Source: Candidatus Altimarinota bacterium
GTDB taxonomy: Bacteria > Patescibacteriota > Gracilibacteria > UBA4473
Assembly (NCBI GenBank): GCA_021734395.1
Contig: JAIPJB010000005.1
Coordinates: forward strand, 1-64,000
DNA: 64,000 bases
Reading direction: 5' to 3'
In this document: piece by piece, positions 50,619-59,585 of the stretch
Numbering within the stretch: the stretch's first letter is position 1
Layout: each line of letters begins with the position of its first letter
Program-made: the position numbers and the translations under genes
The notes under the pieces: generated by a model
The model's input: only the letters and a program-made list of their open reading frames with translations
Told to the model about the DNA's origin: nothing
Databases searched by the model: none

Positions 50619-50633
50619 ATTTTTTTTGTCAGA

Positions 50634-51392
50634 ATGGAGAAAATACTCTTACAAATCGGTTTATTGCCCAAAGAAGCAAAAGTATATTTAGCGAGTTTGC
50701 ATTTGGGGTCTCAGCCTGCGTCGGTTATTGCTCGTCGAAGCGGGATCCATCGAACAACGGTGTATGATGTTTTTAAAAGTCTTATTCGAAAGGGATTAGC
50801 GACGAAGACCGAGAAGGGGAGTGCGACATACTTTCAGGTGTTGGATCCGGAAAATCTTCTCAGCTATCTCGAGCGAGAACAAAGAGAGTATTCTAAAAAA
50901 ATAGACCAACAAAAAGAAGAGATAGCTCACATTATTCCGGTACTTAAATCACTTGAGAACCCGCTCAGTTCGAAACCCAAAGTAAAATTTTTTGAAGGAG
51001 AAAAAGGAATGAGAGAGGCATATGATGACACACTCACTTCTACCGAGCCTATTCGGGCTTATGCCAACGTAGAAGAAATGCACAAAGCCATGCCCAATTT
51101 TTTTCCGGAATATTACTCTCGCCGAAGAGAGGCAGGGATATCTATTCAGGCCATATTGCCGGACAATGCTCTTTGCCGAGAGCGAGTGCAGCACAATTCA
51201 AAAGAAGCCCGGAAAGCAAAGCTCGTTTCGGCTGAGAAGTATTCCTTTTCTCCGGAACTGGATATTTATGACGATAAAGTATTAATCACTTCGTTTCGTG
51301 AAAAAATGGCTATTATGATTCAGTCCAAAGAAATCGCCGAACTGCACAAAAAAATGTATGATTTGTTGTGGGACACACTGCCTTCCTCATAA
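50634..51392 (+). CDS. TrmB-family transcriptional regulator
   Basis: This 252-aa protein has an N-terminal winged helix: LLQIGLLPKEAKVYLASLHL, then VIARRSGIHRTTVYDVFKSL and IRKGLATKTEKGSATYFQVL. A coiled coil (about residues 82-115) and a C-terminal sensor domain (KVKFFEGEKGMREAYDDTL to the end) follow. TrmB proteins often sense sugars or other small molecules and control nearby transporters. Its position between the liv operon and two more binding-protein genes suggests control of amino-acid uptake. The start at 50634 follows the operator; the longer frame reads through it. The next gene is convergent with a 2-nt gap. Confidence 0.88.
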   Translation: MEKILLQIGLLPKEAKVYLASLHLGSQPASVIARRSGIHRTTVYDVFKSLIRKGLATKTEKGSATYFQVLDPENLLSYLEREQREYSKKIDQQKEEIAHIIPVLKSLENPLSSKPKVKFFEGEKGMREAYDDTLTSTEPIRAYANVEEMHKAMPNFFPEYYSRRREAGISIQAILPDNALCRERVQHNSKEARKAKLVSAEKYSFSPELDIYDDKVLITSFREKMAIMIQSKEIAELHKKMYDLLWDTLPSS

Positions 51393-51394
51393 GC

Positions 51395-52516
51395 CTATTG
51401 CTCCAAGAGGACAAATTTTTCGCCATCAAATTTGAAGAGAGAATAAGTAATATTCACGTCTCCATTCTCATCAAAATTTAGATCTCCGAAAATACCCGGA
51501 AAATTTTTCATTGCATAAAATTCATCACGAATTTTTTTGGTATTAGTGGGATCGTCTATTTTTTGGAGTGTCTGCATTAGAATATCGAAGGAATCAATGA
51601 TCCCTGCAGCATAATTGGTGTAGGGAAGTTCTTCATTATATTTTGCTGAGTATTGCTGCATAAATTTTTTGAGTTTAGGGCTGTCTGGAGCGACAAAATT
51701 AGCACCGACGGTTCCTTTTTCACTCAAGAAATCTTTAAATTTCGCAATTGTTTCGGTGCTGCCGGTAGCGATTTCGTTTTGCAGAATGGGTGTGTCCCAG
51801 CCCTGTTCTTGAAGTTGTTTGAGAATGATTTCGTATTTTGGTCCGGTTTGAGGATCCAGGAAAAGAGCTTCTACATTTTCATTTTTCAGTTTTGTAATTC
51901 GTGTTTTGAAGTCGGATTCGGTGGAAAGATATTGTTCTTCGACCAGTTCTCCCTGAAATTTTTCTGCAAAGGTTTGAGCAAGAGCTAGAGCGTAATCGGT
52001 TTGTTCGGCGAGCATCCCAATTTTCTCGAAATTTTCGTTTGCATAGTTTGCCAGCACTTCGGCTTGGGTGGTATCCGAAGGAGATGTTCGGAAAATAAAA
52101 TCCCCCGCATGAGTAATTTCTGGACTTGAAGATACGCCAGTAAAGAGAATCACTTGTTTTCGCTCAGCAATAGGCGCGGCTCCCAAAGTTTCCCCCGAAC
52201 AAAACCCTCCCAGAATGACGGATACACCATCAATTCCAATAAGTTTTTGGGCAGCTCTGGAACTATCAGCAGGGTTACATTTTCCGTCTTCCAGGACTAT
52301 GTTTATTTCTCTTCCATTGAGTCCTCCTGATTGATTCAATTGCTCGGTTTTGAGTTGGAGAACTTTTTGCTGCATATCTCCATAGACCGCTCCATCACCA
52401 GTCATGGGTGCAATCGCACCAATCTTCAGTGGTTCATTGGAAGACGAAGAAGTTTCTTGCTGCTGGCATCCAAAAGTAAGGAGTGCCATACCGAGACCGA
52501 AGAGAATTCTTTTCAT
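51395..52516 (-). CDS. Amino acid ABC substrate-binding lipoprotein (LivK-like 2)
   Basis: This 373-aa lipoprotein begins MKRILFGLGMALLTFGCQQQ with lipobox TFGC. It is a paralogue of the 49.4 kb protein: ILEDGKCNPADSSRAAQKL-type motifs, here VLEDGKCNPADSSRAAQKL, GGFCSGETLGAAPIAERKQ and SPEITHAGDFIFRTSPSD. It has no permease genes of its own, so it probably feeds LivHMGF with another specificity. It is the last gene of an NSS symporter operon (53.7-55.2 kb). Confidence 0.92.
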   Translation of the reverse strand: MKRILFGLGMALLTFGCQQQETSSSSNEPLKIGAIAPMTGDGAVYGDMQQKVLQLKTEQLNQSGGLNGREINIVLEDGKCNPADSSRAAQKLIGIDGVSVILGGFCSGETLGAAPIAERKQVILFTGVSSSPEITHAGDFIFRTSPSDTTQAEVLANYANENFEKIGMLAEQTDYALALAQTFAEKFQGELVEEQYLSTESDFKTRITKLKNENVEALFLDPQTGPKYEIILKQLQEQGWDTPILQNEIATGSTETIAKFKDFLSEKGTVGANFVAPDSPKLKKFMQQYSAKYNEELPYTNYAAGIIDSFDILMQTLQKIDDPTNTKKIRDEFYAMKNFPGIFGDLNFDENGDVNITYSLFKFDGEKFVLLEQ

Positions 52517-52537
52517 AGAGAAAAAATGAAGAATTTA

Positions 52538-52558
52538 TTGAACAAAAAATGTGTTCAA
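52538..52558. repeat. Short TTGAACA element between binding-protein genes
   Basis: TTGAACA-N7-TGTTCAA is identical to the elements in trpS (6073-6093) and truB (29691-29711). Here it is intergenic, within the transcript of two tandem substrate-binding genes. Confidence 0.75.
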
Positions 52559-52562
52559 GAAG

Positions 52563-53690
52563 TTATGATTCCAAAGGAACAAATTTTTTGCCATCAAAAC
52601 GGAGAAGTATATAGCCAATATTTACATCTCCATTTTTATCAAAAGAGAGAGTTCCAAACATACTGGGGAAACTTTCTATCTCATACAGAGCATCTCGTAA
52701 TTCTTGCGTATCATTCATGTCAGAGGCTTCACTCAGAATTTTTTTGAGGACACGAAAAGCATCGACTGTCGTAGCCGCATAGGCAGGATAAGCGGGAGCT
52801 TCACCGTATTTTTCTTTGTATTCTTGTGTAAATTCTTGAAAAACATCAGTATTCGGTGCCAAGAAATCAGAAGCAACCATTCGATCTTTCAAAAAGTCAG
52901 GATATTTTTGGATAATATCTTCATTCCCGGTTGCTATTTCCATAGTGAGAATAGGTATTTCCCAATTTTGTTCGACCATCTGTTTTATAATAACATCGAA
53001 TTTTGCCGGAAATTGCGTTACGAGAAAAATACCATCAATATCACTATTTTTGAGTTTTGTAACTCGTGTTTTGAAATCAGACTCGGAAGGAACGAATACT
53101 TCTTCTGTCTTGATATCACTGGTATAATATTTTTTAAAAGCATCGATAACTCCGACAGCATAATCTGCTTGCTCATACAGAAGTCCGATCTGAGGAAAAT
53201 TTTCATTGGCATATTCCGCACTGATTTTACTCTGCATTTCTGCATTGGGATCTGTGCGGAATACAAAATCTCCTGCATGAGTTATTTCTGGACTACTGGA
53301 AAAAGGAGAAATAACCAGCACTTTTTCTTTTTCTGTAATAGGTGCAATTCCAAGGGTTTCTCCTGAGCAATGGGAAAGAATAATATGTACTTTGTTTATT
53401 TTTATTAATTTTTGAGCTGCTTTTGCGGCCTCTCCGGCATTACATTTCCCGTCCTCCCAAATAATTTCTAAGTTTCGCCCCTGGACACCTCCTTCGGTAT
53501 TTATTCTTTTGATTTCTTGTTGTACTACCTTTTGAAGCATTTCCCCGTATGAAGAAGCTTCTCCCGTGAGAGGTCCTATCCATCCGATTTTTATACTTTC
53601 CTCCGAAGACGAAAGTTTATTCTCGAGAGACTGTTGTTGACAACCAAAGCTCAAGAGAGAACAGAAAACACCAAACAATATTTTTTTCAT
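52563..53690 (-). CDS. Amino acid ABC substrate-binding lipoprotein (LivK-like 3)
   Basis: This 375-aa lipoprotein begins MKKILFGVFCSLLSFGCQQQ with lipobox SFGC. It is a third paralogue, with IKIGWIGPLTGEASSYGEML, WEDGKCNAGEAAKAAQKLIK and SHCSGETLGIAPITEKEKV. It is more divergent than copies 1 and 2 in the second lobe. The ATG overlaps the stop of the NSS symporter gene by 4 nt (ATGA), so binding protein and symporter are translationally coupled. Confidence 0.92.
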   Translation of the reverse strand: MKKILFGVFCSLLSFGCQQQSLENKLSSSEESIKIGWIGPLTGEASSYGEMLQKVVQQEIKRINTEGGVQGRNLEIIWEDGKCNAGEAAKAAQKLIKINKVHIILSHCSGETLGIAPITEKEKVLVISPFSSSPEITHAGDFVFRTDPNAEMQSKISAEYANENFPQIGLLYEQADYAVGVIDAFKKYYTSDIKTEEVFVPSESDFKTRVTKLKNSDIDGIFLVTQFPAKFDVIIKQMVEQNWEIPILTMEIATGNEDIIQKYPDFLKDRMVASDFLAPNTDVFQEFTQEYKEKYGEAPAYPAYAATTVDAFRVLKKILSEASDMNDTQELRDALYEIESFPSMFGTLSFDKNGDVNIGYILLRFDGKKFVPLES

Positions 53691-55186
53691 GCTTTGAGCG
53701 ATTTTATTTTTCGAGAAGTAAAGACGCCAAAAATAATCGAGAGCAAAAAGACGAGTCCCAGTGGTACGAATCCCCAGCCAATAATATATTCCATGGGATA
53801 ACCACCATACACTTCCTGAGTTTCGGCGTACAGAGTGTAAAAGAAAAGTACGGCTAAAATTAGGGGAGTTGCATACAGAACAATATTAAAGAACTTGGGA
53901 ATTTTCCATCCTTGAGCCGTATTATTGATCCATTGACGAACGGTTTCTGGACCAATGAAGTAGGCGACAACAGCTGTTTCGAGCATTCCTACCAGAAGTA
54001 AGCAGTACCCACCGATAAAGTGATCAGTAATGTCTAAATAGTACAGACCAGCTCCCATCATGTAGGGGAGAGCTCCCAGACCACCGATCAAAATAACCGT
54101 TAAAAGCACGTTAAAGTATTTAAATTTTTTAGACCAGAGATCGTGAAAAGCGCCGGCAATAACTTCCATCAAACCAAAGATGGAATCAATAGCCAGAGTG
54201 ATGACTACCAAGAAAAGCAAGGCCGCAAAGAAAATTGCGCCTGCAGGCATCATAGAGACGGCGGTTGGTAAGACAGAGAAGACGAGCATAGGGCCACTCG
54301 TAGCCGCTTCGCTGATAGGGACTCCTTGCTGAGCGGCCATAAATCCAATCGTTGAGAAGACAGCCAACCCAGCCAAAAGGGAAACACCAAAATTTCCGGC
54401 AAGAATCCAGAGAGATGTTTTTGGGATTTCTGATTTTTCGGGTCGATGGCTGGCAGCAATAATAAAATACCCAACTGCCAAACTCGCAGAGAAAAAACTT
54501 TGCCCGACAGCTGCCTGCCAGAGTTTAATATTCCCTAAGGCAGACCAATCCGGAATAAAAAGTGCACGCAAGCCTTCAGCAGAGCCGGGAAGCGTGACTC
54601 CCCGAACAATCAAGATCAACAACAAAACAAAAGGTGCCGTAACAGTAATTTTTACGACGGGTCCCAAACTCAGTACGTCTTTTCTTAGTGCATAAATAGT
54701 AAAGAGATATCCCAAAATCAGTGCCCCCAAAATACTCCACTGAAATCCTCCTGGCACAGAGACGGATTCTGAAAGATGAAGAATATTGGTCATAAAATAA
54801 TTTGCTGGGTCAGCCAGGAATTCTCCGTTGAAAGATGCAAAGAAATATTTTATCCCCCATGACATAATCGGTACATAGTACATCAAGATGATAAAAACAG
54901 AAAAAACCGCAATCCACTGAATCCACGAAGTTTTGGATTTGAGTTTCTCCATCGCTTCGGGCGCAGAAAATTGAAATTTTTGTCCGATAGCCGTCTCCAT
55001 CATGAGGAGGGGATAGACCAGTAAAAGATTAGAAAGCAGAAGGGCGAGAATGAATGCGGCTCCGCCATGTTCATACGCCAGCATTGAAAAACGCCACAGG
55101 TTTCCGAGACCCGCAGCGCATCCTATAGCGGCAAGAATATAGACAAAATTACTGAGCCATTGAGGCCGAGAAGAAGATTGTGTCAT
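53687..55186 (-). CDS. Neurotransmitter:sodium symporter family transporter
   Basis: This 499-aa transporter has the NSS/LeuT-type core with about twelve membrane segments. The first helix motif FVYILAAIGCAAGLGNLWRF with GNLWRF is diagnostic and contributes to the sodium and substrate sites. YPLLMMETAIGQKF and the later SLAVGYFIIAASH fit the family. Substrates are usually hydrophobic or aromatic amino acids driven by Na+. It is the first gene of an operon that continues with two amino-acid binding lipoproteins, an unusual pairing of a secondary transporter with ABC receptors. Confidence 0.92.
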   Translation of the reverse strand: MTQSSSRPQWLSNFVYILAAIGCAAGLGNLWRFSMLAYEHGGAAFILALLLSNLLLVYPLLMMETAIGQKFQFSAPEAMEKLKSKTSWIQWIAVFSVFIILMYYVPIMSWGIKYFFASFNGEFLADPANYFMTNILHLSESVSVPGGFQWSILGALILGYLFTIYALRKDVLSLGPVVKITVTAPFVLLLILIVRGVTLPGSAEGLRALFIPDWSALGNIKLWQAAVGQSFFSASLAVGYFIIAASHRPEKSEIPKTSLWILAGNFGVSLLAGLAVFSTIGFMAAQQGVPISEAATSGPMLVFSVLPTAVSMMPAGAIFFAALLFLVVITLAIDSIFGLMEVIAGAFHDLWSKKFKYFNVLLTVILIGGLGALPYMMGAGLYYLDITDHFIGGYCLLLVGMLETAVVAYFIGPETVRQWINNTAQGWKIPKFFNIVLYATPLILAVLFFYTLYAETQEVYGGYPMEYIIGWGFVPLGLVFLLSIIFGVFTSRKIKSLKA

Positions 55187-55260
55187 GGAAAAGGGGATAA
55201 GAGAGGGAATCCATTTTTACATTTTCACCAAAAATGAATTTGTGTCAAAATAATGTTGGC

Positions 55261-55938
55261 ATGAAAAAACTCTATATGGTTGCGACCCCTATTGGGAATC
55301 TGGGAGATATGACGCTTCGCGCAATAGAAATACTCAAAAGCGTTGACGTTGTCATTACAGAAGACACCCGTCATACAAAGATACTTTTAGAGAAATATAA
55401 AATAGATCGTCCAATGACTTCTTTTCATGCGAAGACATCACCCGAAAAGTTGCAACGTCTCATCAATAAAATTCAATCTGGTTCTGCCGCCGCATACGTA
55501 TCGGATGCGGGAACACCATGTGTTTCAGATCCCGGATACAGACTGATTCGAGCTGCTTTGGAAGAGGGGATAGAGGTTTTGCCACTTCCTGGACCTTCTG
55601 CATTGACGGCTCTCCTTTCCGTGGCGGGAGTGCCAGCGGATTCTTTTTGTTTTCATGGATTTTTACCCCATAAGAAAGGTCGTCAGACTCTGCTCAAAAG
55701 TTTTCAAGATGAAAAAATATCGCATATTTTTTATGAGTCAGTCCATCGTTTTTCACGATTATTAACAGAATTAAGTGAGTATCTTCAAAAAGACAGGATT
55801 ATTGTTATTGGTCGGGAATTGACAAAAATTCATGAAGAGGTTTTCCGGGGAACAGTTTTGGAAGCTCAGAAACATTTTACAGCCGAAAATACAAAAGGGG
55901 AGTTTGTCGTTTTAATTGCGCCGAAAAATTTTGTATAA
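55261..55938 (+). CDS. rsmI: 16S rRNA 2'-O-methyltransferase RsmI
   Basis: RsmI methylates the ribose of C1402 in 16S rRNA near the decoding site. The 225-aa protein begins MKKLYMVATPIGNLGDMTLR. It has EDTRHTKILLEKY, FHAKTSPEKLQRLI, SDAGTPCVSDPGYRLIRAA and LPLPGPSALTALLSVAG, the SAM-binding tetrapyrrole-methylase-like fold. The start at 55261 is chosen over an upstream ATG. Its stop overlaps the start of the chorismate mutase gene (TAATG). Confidence 0.94.
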   Translation: MKKLYMVATPIGNLGDMTLRAIEILKSVDVVITEDTRHTKILLEKYKIDRPMTSFHAKTSPEKLQRLINKIQSGSAAAYVSDAGTPCVSDPGYRLIRAALEEGIEVLPLPGPSALTALLSVAGVPADSFCFHGFLPHKKGRQTLLKSFQDEKISHIFYESVHRFSRLLTELSEYLQKDRIIVIGRELTKIHEEVFRGTVLEAQKHFTAENTKGEFVVLIAPKNFV

Positions 55939-56210
55939 TGCTTCTGATGGATCAGAAACTTTCTCAGCATCGAAAAAAAATTGACGCTCTGGACGATGAA
56001 CTTTTTGTGGTTTTACAAAAGCGATTTCATGAAGTGGCGCGTTTAGCAGAATGGAAAAAAGAGAAAGGAAAAGAATTTTTGGATGCCCAGAGGGAAGCAG
56101 AGATTCTCGATCATATTCGTCAAAAATTACCCTCAAGCAATCTGCCCCACCAACAAACGCTTGAGCTTTGGCAGAAGATTTTGGATATTTCTCATTCTAT
56201 TGGAGCATGA
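55938..56210 (+). CDS. Chorismate mutase (AroQ type)
   Basis: The 90-aa protein matches the all-helical chorismate mutase fold. It begins with the H1 helix (HRKKIDALDDELFVVLQKR). The catalytic positions include an early Arg, ARLAEWKKEKGKEFLDAQRE with Lys/Arg and a C-terminal helix LELWQKILDISHSIG. It converts chorismate to prephenate for Phe/Tyr synthesis. No other aromatic-pathway gene is in view. A second ATG three codons in (55947) could be the true start. It overlaps rsmI and ldh, so all three are co-translated. Confidence 0.8.
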   Translation: MLLMDQKLSQHRKKIDALDDELFVVLQKRFHEVARLAEWKKEKGKEFLDAQREAEILDHIRQKLPSSNLPHQQTLELWQKILDISHSIGA

Positions 56211-57106
56211 AAAAAGTAGCGATCATCGGAACCGGAAATGTCGGAGCTCATATTGCGAGTGACGGTATTGCCAAAAATCTTCCAGTAGAATTTTTACTGG
56301 TAGACATGAATCAAGAATTTGAAACAGCACAAGTATTGGATCTGAAGGATTCATTGCTTTTTTCTCCAAAATCTCGAATTCGAGGGGTAGACTTTGGAGA
56401 TAAAGTTTTGACTGAAGCCGATGTCTTTATTATTACAGCCGGAGCCAATCAAAAACCAGGTGAAACCAGAACAGAACTTCTCGAACGGAATGTGGGGATT
56501 CTCAAAAACATAGTTCACTCTTTGGGAAAAATAAAAAAAAGTGCGATTGTTATTATTGTCAGCAATCCTGTTGATATTTTGACATCTGTGGCCAGTCAGA
56601 TACTCGACCTTCCCAAGGGGCATGTTTTTGGATCGGGAACGCTTTTGGACTCAGCGCGTTTGCGTTGGCGATTAGCTGAAAAATTTGATCAGAATATTTC
56701 CGATGTGACGGGATTTGTTTTGGGGGAGCACGGGGATAGTGAATTTGTCGCTTGGTCGACGGTCAAAGATTCCGAAGATATATCTTCGGAAGAGAAAAAA
56801 CTTATTGCTCGGTCTGTTATGCAGGAAGCGTATGAAATTATTGAAGGGAAAGGTTCGACTTATTTTGGAATTGGAGCAGCCGTTACGGATATTTTAGATG
56901 CTATTTTATCAGATGAAAAAAAGATTTTGCCGGTGTCGGTTCCTCTCTATGGAGAATATGATTTACAAAATGTCAGTATCGGTGTTCCAGCAAAAATAGG
57001 AAAAAAAGGCATTGAATCAGTTCAGGAAATAGACTTGTCAGAAGAGGAGAAAAAACAACTCCATGACTCTGCAACAAAACTCAAAAACCTTTGTCCTTCT
57101 TTTTAG
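56207..57106 (+). CDS. ldh: L-lactate dehydrogenase
   Basis: This 299-aa enzyme reduces pyruvate to L-lactate with NADH. The N-terminal KKVAIIGTGNVGAHIASDG is the NAD site. The substrate-specificity loop reads ITAGANQKPGETRTEL, with Gln (lactate-type) rather than the Arg of malate dehydrogenase. VSNPVDILTSVA, GSGTLLDSARLRWRLAEK and the catalytic LGEHGDSEFVAWS follow. It starts inside the chorismate mutase stop (ATGA). It likely regenerates NAD+ in a fermentative cell. Confidence 0.93.
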   Translation: MKKVAIIGTGNVGAHIASDGIAKNLPVEFLLVDMNQEFETAQVLDLKDSLLFSPKSRIRGVDFGDKVLTEADVFIITAGANQKPGETRTELLERNVGILKNIVHSLGKIKKSAIVIIVSNPVDILTSVASQILDLPKGHVFGSGTLLDSARLRWRLAEKFDQNISDVTGFVLGEHGDSEFVAWSTVKDSEDISSEEKKLIARSVMQEAYEIIEGKGSTYFGIGAAVTDILDAILSDEKKILPVSVPLYGEYDLQNVSIGVPAKIGKKGIESVQEIDLSEEEKKQLHDSATKLKNLCPSF

Positions 57107-57159
57107 GATATTAAGTATTCCACTTATATGACACTCAGAAAAGAGAAGCCCCGTTTTGC

Positions 57160-58350
57160 CTATTTTGTGATACGAAATCCAGGCTCTACTCCAGTCGATT
57201 CTTGAATTTGGTTTTGGCGTATGTTTTGCTGGGGAAGAGAATCTCCTGAATGCAAATATTCAGGATCAAAAAACCGCTGAGGGTTCAGCCTTAATTGCAA
57301 TCGGTCTCCATTTTGAGCATTGTGGGTAATTCGCCCTACGACCTGTATTTGCGAATTTTGAAAAAGATCAAAAGAGCTGTCAAAAATCAACTCCAGTCCT
57401 CCAGAGCCAGTCGAAAAGGTATCGGTTGAATCGACCATTTCTCCATTGATATACAAACGAAAATCGGAAAAAGTGCGCTCGAAATCTTCTCTTTCATTTT
57501 CGATTCCATTGCTATTTTTATCTTGGGCGCGTGATCCGGAGGTCACTTCTATAGCGACACCTTCCACTCGAACAGGCGTATCGTTTCGGCTATAAGATTG
57601 TAAAAACGTAATATCCTGACTTCCTGGAGAATATGAATCTCGATTTCTGGAGGAGGGGATGGATCTGGTAGCTCTTTGATAGGAAGGTGGTATATACCGA
57701 GTGTAGGTGGGATATGATCGTCTGTATTGTGATCCGTAATATCTATAAGACGGCCGAGAATTTTTTGAAAAAGAATTATTTCTATAATTTCGGATGACTG
57801 AAAGATCGCCTACGCCTAAGGGATAAGTTTCCATGCGGATTTTTTTTGAAACTTCTACCTGAAAATTATTCCCGACTTCGGTCGCAACAAAATCTTCTTC
57901 ATATCGAAAGCCTAGCTGAATGGTATCGCCGGGTCTGGCATAAGCAAGCGTTGCTTTTATTTCAAAAATAACACTGTCTCCAGCTCTCAGGAGAAAACCG
58001 CCACTGACACCATTCTCTAATGTGAATGTTATATCTTTGCGATCGGCGAAACTTTGAGTGGATATTTTTTCGTTCTGGACATAAATACCGGCATTTTCCA
58101 ATGCTTCATCCAAATCAGCGGTTCCATAATTGTGCAAACGGAGCGCCTGAACTTCTATCTTTTTGTTGTTTGGTGAACGATTGGTAGCACGAAATCGCCC
58201 GATCTGAGCAAATCGACCAATTTTTATTTCGGTTCCACTTCCCAAGGGAGTTAATTCTACCGAGGAAAGTTCATAACCAGAAATATTAACAGCGAAAACA
58301 TGTCCGAAGAATCCGAAAACCGAGAAAATAAAAAGAATATATTTCATCAT
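57160..58350 (-). CDS. Secreted protein with Arg/Ser/Tyr-rich linker, 396 aa
   Basis: No family is recognised. It starts with a signal peptide (MMKYILFIFSVFGFFGHVFA). An N-terminal beta-domain (about residues 20-185) and a C-terminal beta-domain (about 250-385) flank a low-complexity linker (about 195-250) rich in Arg, Tyr, Ser and Pro. Examples are NSRPSYRYYGSQYRRSYPTY and RSIPSSRNRDSYSPGSQ. The C-terminal domain holds DKNSNGIENEREDF, which looks like a calcium-binding loop. It is probably exported. It overlaps the PAS/GAF gene stop by 4 nt. Confidence 0.6.
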   Translation of the reverse strand: MMKYILFIFSVFGFFGHVFAVNISGYELSSVELTPLGSGTEIKIGRFAQIGRFRATNRSPNNKKIEVQALRLHNYGTADLDEALENAGIYVQNEKISTQSFADRKDITFTLENGVSGGFLLRAGDSVIFEIKATLAYARPGDTIQLGFRYEEDFVATEVGNNFQVEVSKKIRMETYPLGVGDLSVIRNYRNNSFSKNSRPSYRYYGSQYRRSYPTYTRYIPPSYQRATRSIPSSRNRDSYSPGSQDITFLQSYSRNDTPVRVEGVAIEVTSGSRAQDKNSNGIENEREDFERTFSDFRLYINGEMVDSTDTFSTGSGGLELIFDSSFDLFQNSQIQVVGRITHNAQNGDRLQLRLNPQRFFDPEYLHSGDSLPQQNIRQNQIQESTGVEPGFRITK

Positions 58351-59534
58351 TTTTGTATTTTTTCGAGAATATGCGAGAACATCCTGGATGATTGAACCGC
58401 GAGAACATCATAGAAGGAAAGGGAATGATTTTCAATGGTTTCATTTTTATCTGATCCCAAAATAATAACTCCGATAGTTTTTCCCCGACTGATGAGAGGG
58501 AGTGCTAAAAATGCTTTTAATGGAAGCGTTGGGTGGAGAGGAGTGAAATCATGATCTTTCTTTTTTTTGAAGAGCGTCTCTTTTCTTGGAAGAGAAGAAA
58601 GAAATTGCCATTTTTTTGATGTTATTGTTTGGAGATCCTGCTCTTGTTCTCGTGTGATTCCGACAGAATGAAGGAGTTGAAATTGTGATTTTTTAGAATT
58701 ATATTCGTAAAAAAGTCCATATTTTTCTCCTGAAAAACTGAGAGCGGCCATCAATAAATATTCTACGGTTTTGCCTTTTTCTTTGACCTTGTATTTGATC
58801 AAGTTTGACAGAAGTTCGACCTTTCTATTGATAACCCCGACGTGTTTATAAGAAGCGAGAAGTTTTTCGGTGTGCTGTTTCCGCCGAGTGAGGTCACGAG
58901 CAATAGCAATAATATATTCTTGATTGCCCTGTTGGATCATTTTGGCATGAACTTCAACGGGAAGAGAACCACCTTTTTTTTTCTTTTTTACGCCTTCGGT
59001 AAGAATTCCTATTTTTTTTCTGCGTCGAAGGATTTTTACATGTTTTTCCCAGGAGTCTTGCGTAGGAAAAGTTCTCTCGATGTCGAGCACTGTTTTCTTT
59101 TGAAGTTCTTCTTTTTGGTATCCTAATTTTCTGAAAACTGCTTGGTTCGCATCCAAAATTCTCCCTGTTTGGGGTTCGACAATGAAAATAAGATCATGTG
59201 TTTCATTGATCAATTTTCGAAAAAGAGAAAGAGAAATATCGCTTTCTCTTCGATTTTTATACATCGTATAGATATACCAACTTATGCCTATAACAAAAAC
59301 CGGAAGAGTCGGGAATAATAGATCATCGATATAGAATTTTTTTTCGTAGGAAAATCCCAAAGATTCAAAAAACACCTTCGAAATATCCATACTGACACTG
59401 ACAAAAAAGGCCAGAGCCGAAAAAAGAAGAACTACTCCAAGACCACTCCAGGCCTCTCGACCCGGTATTTTCTCGAAAGAAAAGAACTTCTTTTGAGAGG
59501 TTTTTTTCTGGAGGTTTCCCCGAACTCCCATCAT
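58347..59534 (-). CDS. Membrane PAS/GAF sensor protein without kinase domain
   Basis: This 395-aa protein has two membrane segments (WSGLGVVLLFSALAFFVSVS and LFPTLPVFVIGISWYIYTMY, about residues 30-50 and 72-92). A PAS domain (about residues 105-220, with ETHDLIFIVEPQTGRILDAN) and a GAF-like domain (about 255-390) follow. No histidine-kinase, cyclase or phosphatase domain follows the GAF domain, so its output is unclear. It is coupled by overlap to the secreted protein gene downstream and may sense for it. The ATG pair at the start (MMGVRG) leaves one codon uncertain. Confidence 0.72.
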   Translation of the reverse strand: MMGVRGNLQKKTSQKKFFSFEKIPGREAWSGLGVVLLFSALAFFVSVSMDISKVFFESLGFSYEKKFYIDDLLFPTLPVFVIGISWYIYTMYKNRRESDISLSLFRKLINETHDLIFIVEPQTGRILDANQAVFRKLGYQKEELQKKTVLDIERTFPTQDSWEKHVKILRRRKKIGILTEGVKKKKKGGSLPVEVHAKMIQQGNQEYIIAIARDLTRRKQHTEKLLASYKHVGVINRKVELLSNLIKYKVKEKGKTVEYLLMAALSFSGEKYGLFYEYNSKKSQFQLLHSVGITREQEQDLQTITSKKWQFLSSLPRKETLFKKKKDHDFTPLHPTLPLKAFLALPLISRGKTIGVIILGSDKNETIENHSLSFYDVLAVQSSRMFSHILEKIQK

Positions 59535-59585
59535 ATGTTTTATACCCTAAAGCAGAAAAAAAGAAACTTCTTTTTGTGTTCGAGA

